A stretch of DNA of 64,000 nt from an uncultured bacterium (GCA_905215755.1 CAJMRE010000004.1:26848-90847), one strand, 5' to 3'; counted from the stretch's first letter, positions 8,682 through 18,955 are shown. Notes: generated by a model from the sequence alone, not told the origin. Program-made: numbers and translations.

Positions 8682-10712
8682 GTGGCAAACGAAAACGATT
8701 ACGATGGCGGCGAGATTAAGATTCTCGAAGGTCTCGAGGCCGTTCGTAAGCGCCCGGGCATGTATATCGGCTCGACGAGCGCCAGCGGTCTGCATCACCT
8801 GGTGTGGGAGATCGTTGACAACTCCGTCGACGAGGCCATGGCCGGTTTCTGCACCGAGATCCAGGTGACGGTCCACGCCGACAACTCCATCACGGTCGTC
8901 GACAACGGGCGCGGCATCCCCGTTGACGAGCACCCTGTTAAAAAGATCCCGACGCTCGAGGTCGTCATGACGATCTTGCACGCCGGCGGTAAGTTCGATA
9001 ACTCGGCCTATAAGGTTTCGGGCGGCCTGCACGGCGTTGGCATCTCCGTCGTCAACGCACTGTCCAAGCGCGTGGTCGTTCAGGTTCGTCGCGACGGCAA
9101 CACCTACGAGATGGAGTTCTCGCGCGGCAAGACCGTTAAGAAGATGGAGGTCGTGGGCACCTCGGATTCGACGGGCACCACCGTCACCTTCTGGCCCGAC
9201 GACGAGATCTTCGAGACCTGTATCTACGATTTCGATACGCTGCACAACCGTCTGCAGGAGACGGCGTTCCTCAATAAGAACCTCAAAATCGTGCTGACCG
9301 ACGAGCGCGATGCGACTCCCCACGTGGAGGAGTTTTGCTACGAGGGCGGTATCATCGACTTCGTCAAGTTCCTCAACGAGGGCAAGGACGTCCCCGAGGC
9401 TTTTAAGGAGCCTATCTACATCGAGGGCAAATCGGACCCGGACGCGCCTGTGACCAAGATGGGCGAGGTCGAGGTTTCCCTGCAGTGGAATAGCGGTTAC
9501 GGCGAGAACGTCATGTCGTTTGCCAACGACATCTACACCCCCGAGGGCGGCATGCACCTTGAGGGCTTCCGCACCGCGCTCACCCGTGTGATCAACGACT
9601 ACGCGCGCAAACAGAACCTGCTCAAGGAAAAAGACGCCAACCTGACCGGCGACGATGTGCGCGAGGGCCTTTCGGCCGTTATCTCGGTCAAGCTGCCCGA
9701 CCCGCAATTTGAGGGCCAGACCAAGGCCAAGCTCGGCAGCTCCTATATGCGCGCGCTGACGCTCAAGATCGTGACCGACGGCCTCGCCGATTACCTCGAG
9801 GAGCATCCCAAGCCCGCTCGCGAGATCGTCAAGAAGGCCCAGCAGGCATGTAAGGCCCGCAACGCCGCCCGCAAGGCGCGCGAAGCGACCCGTCGCAAGA
9901 GCCTGCTCGAGACGGCGTCCCTGCCCGGTAAGCTCGCCGACTGCTCGGTGCGCGATGCCGAGCTGACCGAGCTCTTTATCGTAGAGGGTGACTCGGCAGG
10001 CGGTTCAGCCAAGGACGGCCGTCGCCGAGACATTCAGGCGATTCTGCCCCTGCGCGGCAAGATTTTGAACGTCGAACGCGTTGGTGACCATCGCGCGTTC
10101 TCGAGTGACACCATCCAGTCATTGATTACCGCGATCGGCTGCGGCGTCACGACGAGTGCCGGCGACGGCGGCGACTTCGATATCACCAAGGCGCGCTACC
10201 ACAAGATCATCATCATGACCGATGCAGACGTCGACGGTGCGCATATCCGCATCCTGCTGCTGACGTTCTTCTACAAGTACATGCGTCCGCTGATCGATGC
10301 CGGCTACGTCTATGTTGCCTGCCCGCCCATCTTTGGCATTAAGGTGCGCAACAAGATCCACTACGTGTATCCCAACGGCCGCCAGCCCGAAGACGAGATC
10401 CTGCGCGACACCATCCAGAGCCTGGGCCTGAACCCCGACGATAACGACGAGGATGGCAAGGCCAAGGACGGCAAGATCACCAAAAAGCGCAAGGGCTATA
10501 CCGTCCAGCGCTACAAGGGCCTGGGCGAGATGGACCCCAAGCAGCTTGCCTCGACGACGATGGACCCCAAGACCCGCATCCTGCAGCGTGTGTCGATCGA
10601 GGACGCCGTGGTGGCGGACCGTGCCGTGCGCGAGCTGATGGGTTCCGAGGTCGGCTATCGCCGCGAGTACATTGAAAAACATGCGCATGACGCGCGTTTC
10701 CTTGACGCTTAA
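8682..10712 (+). CDS. gyrB: DNA gyrase subunit B
   Basis: ATPase subunit of gyrase. A TTG-opened frame begins at 8664, but AAGGAGG at 8671-8677 points to GTG 8682, giving 676 residues. Visible motifs: GHKL ATPase with EIVDNSVDEAMAG and DNGRGIPV, the lid GGLHGVG, the TOPRIM motif VEGDSAGGSAK and the DADVDGAHI metal-binding Asp cluster, then the C-terminal QRYKGLGEM. A charged Lys/Asp-rich insertion of about 20 residues precedes QRYKGLGEM. gyrA follows after 11 nt in the same operon. Confidence 0.98.
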   Translation: MANENDYDGGEIKILEGLEAVRKRPGMYIGSTSASGLHHLVWEIVDNSVDEAMAGFCTEIQVTVHADNSITVVDNGRGIPVDEHPVKKIPTLEVVMTILHAGGKFDNSAYKVSGGLHGVGISVVNALSKRVVVQVRRDGNTYEMEFSRGKTVKKMEVVGTSDSTGTTVTFWPDDEIFETCIYDFDTLHNRLQETAFLNKNLKIVLTDERDATPHVEEFCYEGGIIDFVKFLNEGKDVPEAFKEPIYIEGKSDPDAPVTKMGEVEVSLQWNSGYGENVMSFANDIYTPEGGMHLEGFRTALTRVINDYARKQNLLKEKDANLTGDDVREGLSAVISVKLPDPQFEGQTKAKLGSSYMRALTLKIVTDGLADYLEEHPKPAREIVKKAQQACKARNAARKAREATRRKSLLETASLPGKLADCSVRDAELTELFIVEGDSAGGSAKDGRRRDIQAILPLRGKILNVERVGDHRAFSSDTIQSLITAIGCGVTTSAGDGGDFDITKARYHKIIIMTDADVDGAHIRILLLTFFYKYMRPLIDAGYVYVACPPIFGIKVRNKIHYVYPNGRQPEDEILRDTIQSLGLNPDDNDEDGKAKDGKITKKRKGYTVQRYKGLGEMDPKQLASTTMDPKTRILQRVSIEDAVVADRAVRELMGSEVGYRREYIEKHAHDARFLDA

Positions 10713-10723
10713 GAGGAGGTAAC

Positions 10724-13465
10724 GTGGCAGACGATATCAATAATAACGGGGGTATGGACGAGGCCGGCGATGCCGGCATGCCCGACGATCTGAAGCGCCT
10801 GCTTGCCCGTGCTGAGCAGGGCGAGGACGGCGACCCGGACGCCTATAACCCCGATGTCGATGATGACGAGGAAGAGGATGACGACGGCGAGCTCGAGGAG
10901 AGTTTTGGCGAAGTCGACCGTGGCGCCTCGGCCGGCGAGGATATCAACGGCGGCCAGCTCCAGATTTCGGAGTTCGGTCGCGAGATGAAGCAGTCGTTCA
11001 TCGAGTATTCGATGTCGGTTATCACGGCGCGCGCCCTGCCGGACGTGCGCGACGGCTTAAAGCCGGTGCATCGCCGCATCCTGTACGCGATGAACGAGAG
11101 CGGCATCTACCCCAACCGCCCGCACAAGAAGTCGGCCTGGACGGTCGGCGAAGTTATCGGTAAGTACCACCCGCATGGCGACTCCGCGGTCTACGAGGCC
11201 ATGGTCCGCCTGGCGCAGTGGTTCTCCATGCGCACGCCGCTCATCGACGGTCACGGCAACTTCGGCAACATCGACGGCGACGGCGCGGCAGCCATGCGTT
11301 ACACCGAGAGCCGCCTGGCCAAGCCCGCCATGGAACTGCTGCGTGACTTGCAGAAGGATACCGTCGACTGGCAGCCCAACTACGACGAATCACTCGCCGA
11401 ACCCGTGGCGCTGCCTGCGCGCTTCCCCAACCTGCTGGTCAACGGCAGCCAGGGCATCGCCGTCGGCATGGCCACCAACATCGCCCCGCATAACCTCACC
11501 GAGGCGATCGAGGCCACCTGCTACCTGATCGACAACCCCGACGCCACCGTTGACGAGCTCATGCAGATCATGCCAGGTCCGGACTTCCCCACCGGCGCCA
11601 TCATCATGGGCAGCGCCGGCATTAAGCAGAGCTACGAGACCGGCCGCGGCTCCATTACCGTGCGTGCTAAGGCACATGTGGAGTCCACCAAGACCGGCCG
11701 CAACCGCCTGGTCTTTACCGAGATTCCCTACATGGTCAACAAGGGCACCCTGCAGGAGAAGATCGCCCAGCTCGTCAACGACAAACGCATCGAGGGCATC
11801 TCGGATATGCGCGATGAGTCCAACCAGAAGGGCATCCGTCTGGTCATCGAGCTCAAGAAGGGCGTCATTCCGCAGGTCGTGCTCAACAACCTGTATAAGT
11901 ACACCTCGCTGCAGACGACCTTTGGCGCCAACAACCTGGCACTCGTCAACGGCGTTCCCAAATGCCTGAGCCTGCGCGAGATGCTGCAGCACTACATCGA
12001 CCACCAGGTCGACGTCGTCACCCGCCGCACCCGCTTCGACCTTAAGAAAGCCCAGGCCCGCGCTCATATCCTCGAGGGTTACCTGATGGCCCTTGACCAT
12101 ATCGACGAGGTCATTAGCATCATCCGCTCCTCGCAGACCGACTCCGAGGCCAGCAGCCGCCTGATCGAGCGCTTTGGCTTTACGCCCGAGCAGACCACGG
12201 CCATCCTCGAGATGAAGCTGCGCCGCCTGACCGGCCTGGAGCGCGACAAGATCCAAGAAGAGTTGGACGGCCTGCGCCGCGCCATCGCCTACTACGAGGA
12301 CCTGCTGGCGCACGAGGAGAAGATCCTGGGCGTCATCAAGGAAGAGATGCGCGAGATCTCCAAGAAGTTTGGCGACAAGCGCCGCACCGAGATCAGCCAG
12401 GTTGAGAAGGACCTGGATGTCGAGGACCTCATCGCCGACGAGGATATGGTCGTGACCATCACCCACACCGGCTACGTTAAGCGTATCCCGGTGGCTGCCT
12501 ACCGTGCCCAGAAGCGCGGTGGCAAGGGCGTGTCGGGCGTCAACCTCAAAGAGGATGACGTCATCGATGAGATGTTCATCGCGTCCACGCACGAGTACGT
12601 GCTGTTCTTCTCGAGCAAGGGCAAGGTCTATCGTCTGAAGGTGCACGAGCTGCCGGTGGGTACGCGCCAGGCGCGCGGTACCGCGATCGTCAACCTGCTG
12701 CCCTTCGAGGAGGGCGAGAAGATCGCGAGCGTCATCAGCTGCCGCGAGTTCCCGGCCGACGAGTACCTGATGTTTGCCACAAAGAGCGGCATGGTCAAGA
12801 AGACCGTGATGAGCGCATATGACCGCAGCCGTCGCGACGGCCTGATCGCTATCAACCTGCGTGACGACGACGCGCTGCTGAATGTGCGCCGCGTGCGCGA
12901 GGGCGACAAGATTATCCTGGCCACCACCGCAGGCAAGGCGATCATGTTCTCCGAGGAGCAGGTGCGCGCCACCGGCCGCGATACCAGCGGCGTTCGCGGT
13001 ATCGGTATGAAGGACGGCGTGAGCGTTCTGGGCATGGAAGTCACTAACGGCAACGGTGATCTGTTCGTCATCACCGAGCGCGGCTACGGCAAGCGCACGC
13101 CGGTCGCGGACTACCCGGAGCAGAATCGCGGCGGCCAGGGCGTCTACACCATTCAAACGACCGAGCGCAAGGGCAACCTCGCGGCAATGAAGACGGTGGG
13201 CCCGCAGCACGAGCTGTTCATCGTGACGGAGGGCGCGACGGTCATTCGCGTTAAGACCGACGAGATCAGCCAGACTGGCCGCGCCACCCAGGGCGTCAAG
13301 ATGATGACCGTCGACGACAACGACCGCATCTGCGCCGTAGCCCGCATGACGGCAGCCAAGGAAAAACCCGAAGGCGAGGGCGCCGAGGCCGCAGTCGACA
13401 CCGAAGAGGCCCCAGTCGACCTGGGCGACGGCAATGATATGCCAGAGGATCTCCTAGACGAGTAA
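10724..13465 (+). CDS. gyrA: DNA gyrase subunit A
   Basis: DNA cleavage/religation subunit of gyrase. The start is GTG 10724 with AGAGGAGGT upstream. The protein has 913 residues. The first ~80 residues are a strongly acidic, Asp/Glu/Gly-rich extension not present in Escherichia coli GyrA. The family core starts near ISEFGREMKQSF. The catalytic Tyr is in RYTESR at residue 193 (122 in E. coli). The GyrA box QKRGGKG, needed for DNA wrapping, is near residue 596. The six-bladed C-terminal domain and an acidic tail follow. A strong terminator lies 40 nt downstream. Confidence 0.98.
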   Translation: MADDINNNGGMDEAGDAGMPDDLKRLLARAEQGEDGDPDAYNPDVDDDEEEDDDGELEESFGEVDRGASAGEDINGGQLQISEFGREMKQSFIEYSMSVITARALPDVRDGLKPVHRRILYAMNESGIYPNRPHKKSAWTVGEVIGKYHPHGDSAVYEAMVRLAQWFSMRTPLIDGHGNFGNIDGDGAAAMRYTESRLAKPAMELLRDLQKDTVDWQPNYDESLAEPVALPARFPNLLVNGSQGIAVGMATNIAPHNLTEAIEATCYLIDNPDATVDELMQIMPGPDFPTGAIIMGSAGIKQSYETGRGSITVRAKAHVESTKTGRNRLVFTEIPYMVNKGTLQEKIAQLVNDKRIEGISDMRDESNQKGIRLVIELKKGVIPQVVLNNLYKYTSLQTTFGANNLALVNGVPKCLSLREMLQHYIDHQVDVVTRRTRFDLKKAQARAHILEGYLMALDHIDEVISIIRSSQTDSEASSRLIERFGFTPEQTTAILEMKLRRLTGLERDKIQEELDGLRRAIAYYEDLLAHEEKILGVIKEEMREISKKFGDKRRTEISQVEKDLDVEDLIADEDMVVTITHTGYVKRIPVAAYRAQKRGGKGVSGVNLKEDDVIDEMFIASTHEYVLFFSSKGKVYRLKVHELPVGTRQARGTAIVNLLPFEEGEKIASVISCREFPADEYLMFATKSGMVKKTVMSAYDRSRRDGLIAINLRDDDALLNVRRVREGDKIILATTAGKAIMFSEEQVRATGRDTSGVRGIGMKDGVSVLGMEVTNGNGDLFVITERGYGKRTPVADYPEQNRGGQGVYTIQTTERKGNLAAMKTVGPQHELFIVTEGATVIRVKTDEISQTGRATQGVKMMTVDDNDRICAVARMTAAKEKPEGEGAEAAVDTEEAPVDLGDGNDMPEDLLDE

Positions 13466-13505
13466 GAGGCCCTAGCTGGTAAAAATCATCAGACCCCATA
13501 TATCG

Positions 13506-13539
13506 GCGGTCGGCGCACTGCGCGCCGACCGCTTTTTTG
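13506..13539 (+). terminator. Rho-independent terminator after gyrA
   Basis: GC-rich stem GCGGTCGGCGC / GCGCCGACCGC (13506-13516 and 13522-13532) followed directly by six T residues. Confidence 0.92.
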
Positions 13540-13714
13540 AAAACCTTGGGACCCCATGGTCGCTGGGCTGGCGAGATGGTTTTGGTTTGTCGCGAGTTCC
13601 GCACGCAAAGAAGGCCACTTAATGTGGCCTTCGTCTTGCGCAGGACTGTCCGAGCAGCAAACCAAAACCATCTCGCCAGCCCAGCGACCATCCCTCCCAA
13701 AGATTTTCAAAAAA
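13533..13714. repeat. Large palindrome with nested hairpin between gyrA and the tRNA cluster
   Basis: Perfect 34-bp inverted arms at 13556-13589 and 13658-13691. The pairing extends outward imperfectly to TTTTTTGAAAA on the left and TTTTCAAAAAA on the right. The apex holds a second hairpin, AAGGCCAC / GTGGCCTT at 13611-13618 and 13624-13631, flanked by partly complementary GCACGCAAAG / CTTGCGC. Short open frames inside it are not credible genes. It may be a MITE-like mobile element or a structured RNA; the sequence alone does not decide. Confidence 0.85.
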
Positions 13715-13718
13715 GTTG

Positions 13719-13748
13719 TTGACGCGCGCGTAACGACTCGTCTAATAT
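13719..13748 (+). promoter_or_regulatory. Promoter of the tRNA-Ile/Ala/Ile cluster
   Basis: TTGACG (13719-13724) and TAATAT (13743-13748) are spaced by 18 nt. A GC-rich discriminator follows, typical of stable RNA genes, before the first tRNA at 13763. Confidence 0.7.
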
Positions 13749-13762
13749 ATCCCTTGCGCGAT

Positions 13763-13839
13763 GGACCTGTAGCTCAGTTGGTTAGAGCGTCCGGCTGATA
13801 ACCGGGAGGTCACAAGTTCGAATCTTGTCAGGTCCACCA
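13763..13839 (+). tRNA. tRNA-Ile (GAT), copy 1
   Basis: 77 nt including encoded CCA. Acceptor GGACCTG pairs with CAGGTCC, D-arm AGCTCAGTTGGTTAGAG, anticodon GAT at 13797-13799 in loop CTGATAA, T-arm GTTCGAATC. It is identical base for base to the copy at 13987-14063. Confidence 0.97.
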
Positions 13840-13850
13840 CTTTCTTTCGC

Positions 13851-13895
13851 AATAAACACCCCAGCGAGAGCCGAGTCGCCGCTGGGGTGTTTATT
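13851..13895 (+). terminator. Hairpin between tRNA-Ile copy 1 and tRNA-Ala
   Basis: A 16-bp perfect stem, AATAAACACCCCAGCG at 13851-13866 and its complement at 13880-13895, with a 13-nt loop. No long T run follows, so it may act as a processing site or as a weak terminator. Confidence 0.6.
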
Positions 13896-13906
13896 ACTGT
13901 CTCCGT

Positions 13907-13982
13907 GGGGGTTTAGCTCAGCTGGGAGAGCGCGGGCTTTGCAAGCCTGAGGTCAGGGGTTCGATCCCCCTAACCTCCACCA
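13907..13982 (+). tRNA. tRNA-Ala (TGC)
   Basis: 76 nt including encoded CCA. Acceptor GGGGGTT pairs with AACCTCC, D-arm TAGCTCAGCTGGGAGAGC, anticodon TGC at 13940-13942, T-arm GTTCGATCC. The Ile-Ala pair is usually found inside rRNA operons, but no rRNA is present here. Confidence 0.97.
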
Positions 13983-13986
13983 TGAT

Positions 13987-14063
13987 GGACCTGTAGCTCA
14001 GTTGGTTAGAGCGTCCGGCTGATAACCGGGAGGTCACAAGTTCGAATCTTGTCAGGTCCACCA
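13987..14063 (+). tRNA. tRNA-Ile (GAT), copy 2
   Basis: Identical in all 77 positions to the tRNA-Ile at 13763-13839, including the encoded CCA. It lies 4 nt after tRNA-Ala, so the two must be processed from one transcript. Confidence 0.97.
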
Positions 14064-14074
14064 TCAAAACTGTT

Positions 14075-14108
14075 AAAAGCCTCGGGGCAATTGCCTCGAG
14101 GCTTTTTT
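14075..14108 (+). terminator. Rho-independent terminator after the tRNA cluster
   Basis: Nearly perfect palindrome AAAAGCCTCGGGGCAA / TTGCCTCGAGGCTTTT ending in a T run. Confidence 0.9.
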
Positions 14109-14120
14109 CTTAGCCACAGA

Positions 14121-14158
14121 AGGTAGTCAAAAAAGCTCTGTCCCAAATTAACTACTTT
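14121..14158. repeat. Degenerate GGGACAG-core palindrome
   Basis: Arms AAGGTAGT (14121-14128) and ACTACTTT (14151-14158) enclose CTGTCCC, the reverse complement of the GGGACAG core found in several other palindromes of this window. A weak member of that family. Confidence 0.45.
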
Positions 14159-14248
14159 GATTTTGTGTGCTACGCGAAAGTTTGGGTAGTATAGCTATTC
14201 AACGCGGCGGGCCGCCGCGTGTTAACCGCTACGTACCGGAGGTGTTCC

Positions 14249-14749
14249 ATGGTTCGTGTCGACATAGAGACCATCGTCATGGCCGCCGGTCCCGTGCCAT
14301 CGCTTATCGTGCTTCGCGAACGCTGCAGCAAGTCGGATTCCCCCGCGCCGCTGCGCTCCCTCTCCATCCAGACTGGCTCGTTTGAGGCTGCGGCAATCAG
14401 CCGCGGCATCGACAGCGGACGCGCCGATCGCCCGATTACCCATGACCTGTTGCTCGATACTGTTGGCGCCCTGGGCGCCAAGCTCGAGCGCATCGAGATC
14501 GTTCGCGCCGAGCCGCCGGTGTTCTACGCGACGATTGTCGTACTGGCCGATGGTGACGAGCGCAAGATCGATGCCCGTCCCAGTGATGCCATTGCCCTTG
14601 CCGTGCGCAGCAATGCCCCCATGTTTGTGGAGGACGACATCATGAATCGCCTGGGCACTGTTTCTGCCCATACCGAGGAAGTTGACGACGAGCAGGAGTT
14701 CGAGAAGTTCGACGAGTTCGTCCATACGCTCTCGCCCGATGACTTCTAA
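14249..14749 (+). CDS. Bifunctional nuclease domain protein (BFN/DUF151)
   Basis: 166-residue protein of the bifunctional nuclease family. ATG 14249 is chosen because GGAGGT lies at 14238-14243; an upstream in-frame start would overlap that site. Family features visible are the N-terminal strand-rich V.VD.I domain, a central RPITHDLLLD segment (about residues 60-70), the VVLADGDERKIDARPSDAIALAVR block (in part residues 100-120) with the conserved RPSDAIALA, and PMFVEDD. Plant and Mycobacterium relatives have reported DNase/RNase activity. The acidic C-terminus (EVDDEQEFEKF) is typical. The next gene starts at the base after the stop. Confidence 0.88.
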   Translation: MVRVDIETIVMAAGPVPSLIVLRERCSKSDSPAPLRSLSIQTGSFEAAAISRGIDSGRADRPITHDLLLDTVGALGAKLERIEIVRAEPPVFYATIVVLADGDERKIDARPSDAIALAVRSNAPMFVEDDIMNRLGTVSAHTEEVDDEQEFEKFDEFVHTLSPDDF

Positions 14750-15139
14750 ATGCGGGGCGGCCAGGATGCGGAGCGTTCGCTGATGGCCGGCGGTATGTCG
14801 GCTGAGGCGGCTGCGATCGCCCGCGAGGCCCAGATGCGCTCGGAGGCTTCTGAGGCGGCTCGCATTGCCTATGTGACGCAGGCCCGCACGCTCCGCGAGC
14901 GCCGCGGCTCGTTTATCAAGATAGTTGTCGTCTCCGCCCTTGTCGCGGCAATCTGCTCACGCCTTCGTGGTACAGTTGGTGCGCTTGGGTTTTCGATCTC
15001 TACGGGCCTGGTGATCTGGGGCGTGGTCGATGCAGTCATGCTGACCAGTCAGATCAAGGTGCTCGACAAGCGCGCGGCGGACATGATGCGCACCCGCGAC
15101 GCTGCCGCCAAGATCGCCGCCGAGGCACAAGAACTGTAA
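14750..15139 (+). CDS. Small two-helix membrane protein, unknown function
   Basis: 129 residues; not recognised. The ATG immediately follows the stop of the BFN-domain gene, so translation is coupled. The N-terminal half is Ala/Glu/Arg-rich and probably helical (residues 1-52). Two hydrophobic segments follow (about 54-72 and 77-97), then a charged helical tail ending AEAQEL. The topology suggests both termini in the cytoplasm. No catalytic motif is visible. Confidence 0.7.
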   Translation: MRGGQDAERSLMAGGMSAEAAAIAREAQMRSEASEAARIAYVTQARTLRERRGSFIKIVVVSALVAAICSRLRGTVGALGFSISTGLVIWGVVDAVMLTSQIKVLDKRAADMMRTRDAAAKIAAEAQEL

Positions 15140-15169
15140 CGACGTCAGACTCGATGGGAAGGTCTAAAG

Positions 15170-15619
15170 ATGGCACAGGATATGCAGGATGCCGGTAACG
15201 TCTCCGCCGAGCTCGACGCCATGGTGTGCGATCTGATCGGCGCGTTCTTGGACGACCTTGCCGCCGGTGAAAACCCTGGCGTGGTCGTGGCAATTGAGGA
15301 TGCTGCTTCCAACCGTTATCTGGCGGCGCTCGACGAGGACGGCGAAGAGGCGTGCCTGGAGGCGGCCACCAACTTTATCTCCGAGCACAAGATGGGTCTT
15401 AAGGACGAGGGCCTGGGCCGTATCGTCCGCTATGCCATCGGCTACACCGGCTGCGTCGAGATCGATGGCGGCTACCATGACGCCCTGCTCGTGAGCTTTT
15501 TCGAGACGACGCTCGAGAGCGGTTTTTCGGCATATGTGCTGTATGAGGGCATGGGCGCCGGCGATGGTTTTATGTGGAGCGACCCTGAACCTGCAGGTGA
15601 GGAAACCCCTCTCATCTAA
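15170..15619 (+). CDS. Conserved hypothetical acidic protein
   Basis: 149-residue acidic soluble protein, not recognised. It begins MAQDMQDAGN with a GGAAGG-like site upstream, lies 30 nt after the two-helix membrane protein and probably belongs to the same transcript. The sequence reads as a single mixed alpha/beta domain with a segment YAIGYTGCVEIDGGYHDALL near residues 87-106 and a C-terminal GMGAGDGFMWSD. No signal peptide or membrane helix is visible. Confidence 0.65.
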   Translation: MAQDMQDAGNVSAELDAMVCDLIGAFLDDLAAGENPGVVVAIEDAASNRYLAALDEDGEEACLEAATNFISEHKMGLKDEGLGRIVRYAIGYTGCVEIDGGYHDALLVSFFETTLESGFSAYVLYEGMGAGDGFMWSDPEPAGEETPLI

Positions 15620-15736
15620 AATCGCTAAAATAAACGAGTTTTCGGTAAAAGGCTCAATATTCCCGCTGAGCGTTGTATCGCTGGGCGGGCCGCATACGCG
15701 TGCCGTTTGTATATGGATAGAAGATAGGGGAACTAC

Positions 15737-17575
<1,839 letters not shown>

Positions 17576-17602
17576 GCGCTGGACTTTATAGCGTCTAACA
17601 AG

Positions 17603-17637
17603 AAAGGGCGTCGACCGTAATGGTCGGCGCCCTTTTT
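17603..17637 (+). terminator. Rho-independent terminator after typA
   Basis: Stem AAAGGGCGTCGACC / GGTCGGCGCCCTTT (17603-17616 and 17622-17635; one G-G or wobble position), followed by T residues. Confidence 0.88.
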
Positions 17638-17662
17638 GTGCATAGGGACTGAGCTGGTCTGC

Positions 17663-17697
17663 ACCACCACAAAGGTGCCTGGTCCCTTTGTGGTGGT
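17663..17697. repeat. GGGAC-core palindrome ACCACCACAAAGG, intact copy
   Basis: 13-bp arms ACCACCACAAAGG (17663-17675) and CCTTTGTGGTGGT (17685-17697). Read on the minus strand the centre is GGGACCAGGCACC. It lies just after the convergent ends of typA and the bactofilin-like gene and probably serves as a terminator for the latter. A close relative is split by the IS element at 49.87-51.32 kb. Confidence 0.75.
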
Positions 17698-17703
17698 TGG
17701 CGG

Positions 17704-18849
17704 CTAAGCGGTGGGGAGTCCTAGCGTGTTAGCCGGCTGCTGCGGCTTGACGCGGGCGTTGCGCCAGATGATTTGGATGATGTAACCGAGCATAAAGACA
17801 AAGGCCACGCCGCTGATGAAGTCACCTACGAGGGGAAGCCCCGTGAGGGCGCCTGCGATTACGCCGCCCACGGCTGCCATGGCGTAGCGGTTTTGGTTGT
17901 GTCCAACCATGCGGGCGATCGCGCACCCCGCAAAGGCACTCGACATCAACGCGATGCCGATAACGCCGCACAAGAGGGTTCCGGCAAGCGACAGACCAGC
18001 GATAGAGATAATCAGCAGTAGGACGGCGGGGACGATAGCAATCGTGCCCAGAAGACCGCTCACCCACAGGGGCATGGAGCGCTGGTGGAGCATGCCGGCG
18101 GCGCTGGCGGTCGCGCGCGGAAAGATGAGCTCGAGCAGCAGAGCGACAAAGCAGGTCGAGAGTGCCGCGGCGACGATACCGCCGATGACATCGTTAACGG
18201 TGGAAGTATCCTCGTTCTCGGTGCGGTCGATCTTGAGCGCACCGACCTCGGCTCCCGCGGCGCGCTCGGGGTCCTCGGAGACGTGCGCGTTCACGGTGCC
18301 GGTGATGTGGGCGTTCTTGCCCAGGATGAGCTTGTCGGCCCAAACCTCGACATCGCCCTTGACGGTGCCATCGATGGTCACCGTGTCGCCCGCAAGCGCT
18401 GCCGACTTGGTGGAGCCTCGCAGGGCAACCGTCTCGCCTATCGCGTAGAAACAGTTGGCGGTGCTGTCGGAATTGAGCACGACATGCTGGCCAGCGACGG
18501 TCACGCTGCCATCAACCGTGGTCTTGGCAATGTCGATGGTGCGTGCCGCCAGACGGACGGCGCCGCCCACTGTGCAGTCACGGATCGAGAGGGTATCGCC
18601 CGCGGCGATGATATCGCGGCCGATGGACACATCATCCAAGTTGAGGGCCTGACCTGCCCAGTACAGGTCACCTTCGACGCCGGACGGATTGGCGTCATTG
18701 TCGGTCGCAAGTACGTTTCCTGCGGTGTCCGTGCCGGCGAACGACGCCGTGGGAAGCACGGTGATCGCCAGCGCGATGAGCGCGAATAGGATGGTGATGC
18801 GGCCCCATGCTTTACGGCGCTGGGTCAACGGGAGTTGATTGCAGGGCAT
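17704..18849 (-). CDS. Bactofilin-like polymer-forming membrane protein
   Basis: About 381 residues from ATG 18849, which has AAGGA upstream; an extra 16 codons upstream are possible but lack a site. Residues about 15-40 form a signal peptide or membrane anchor (TILFALIALAITVLPTASFA). Residues about 50-190 are repeated short strands rich in G, D, V and I (for example TVTIDGTVKGDVEVWADKL), matching the right-handed beta-helix of bactofilin/polymer-forming proteins. The C-terminal third holds about four membrane helices. The beta-helix would be extracytoplasmic. Function is unknown; membrane or envelope organisation is inference. Confidence 0.7.
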   Translation of the reverse strand: MPCNQLPLTQRRKAWGRITILFALIALAITVLPTASFAGTDTAGNVLATDNDANPSGVEGDLYWAGQALNLDDVSIGRDIIAAGDTLSIRDCTVGGAVRLAARTIDIAKTTVDGSVTVAGQHVVLNSDSTANCFYAIGETVALRGSTKSAALAGDTVTIDGTVKGDVEVWADKLILGKNAHITGTVNAHVSEDPERAAGAEVGALKIDRTENEDTSTVNDVIGGIVAAALSTCFVALLLELIFPRATASAAGMLHQRSMPLWVSGLLGTIAIVPAVLLLIISIAGLSLAGTLLCGVIGIALMSSAFAGCAIARMVGHNQNRYAMAAVGGVIAGALTGLPLVGDFISGVAFVFMLGYIIQIIWRNARVKPQQPANTLGLPTA

Positions 18850-18955
18850 AGTGAATCCTTCGTTAGATACTCGGCATATACCTAACAGGGTACCCAACGC
18901 GTGGGCGCTCTAAAAGAACTTCTCGGTTGCATTTCGAAGGATGAGCCCGCGCTAC

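Noticed and set aside
13533..13800. Short open frames across the palindrome before the tRNAs
   Set aside because: They are translations of the two arms of an inverted repeat and of a tRNA, without ribosome-binding sites.
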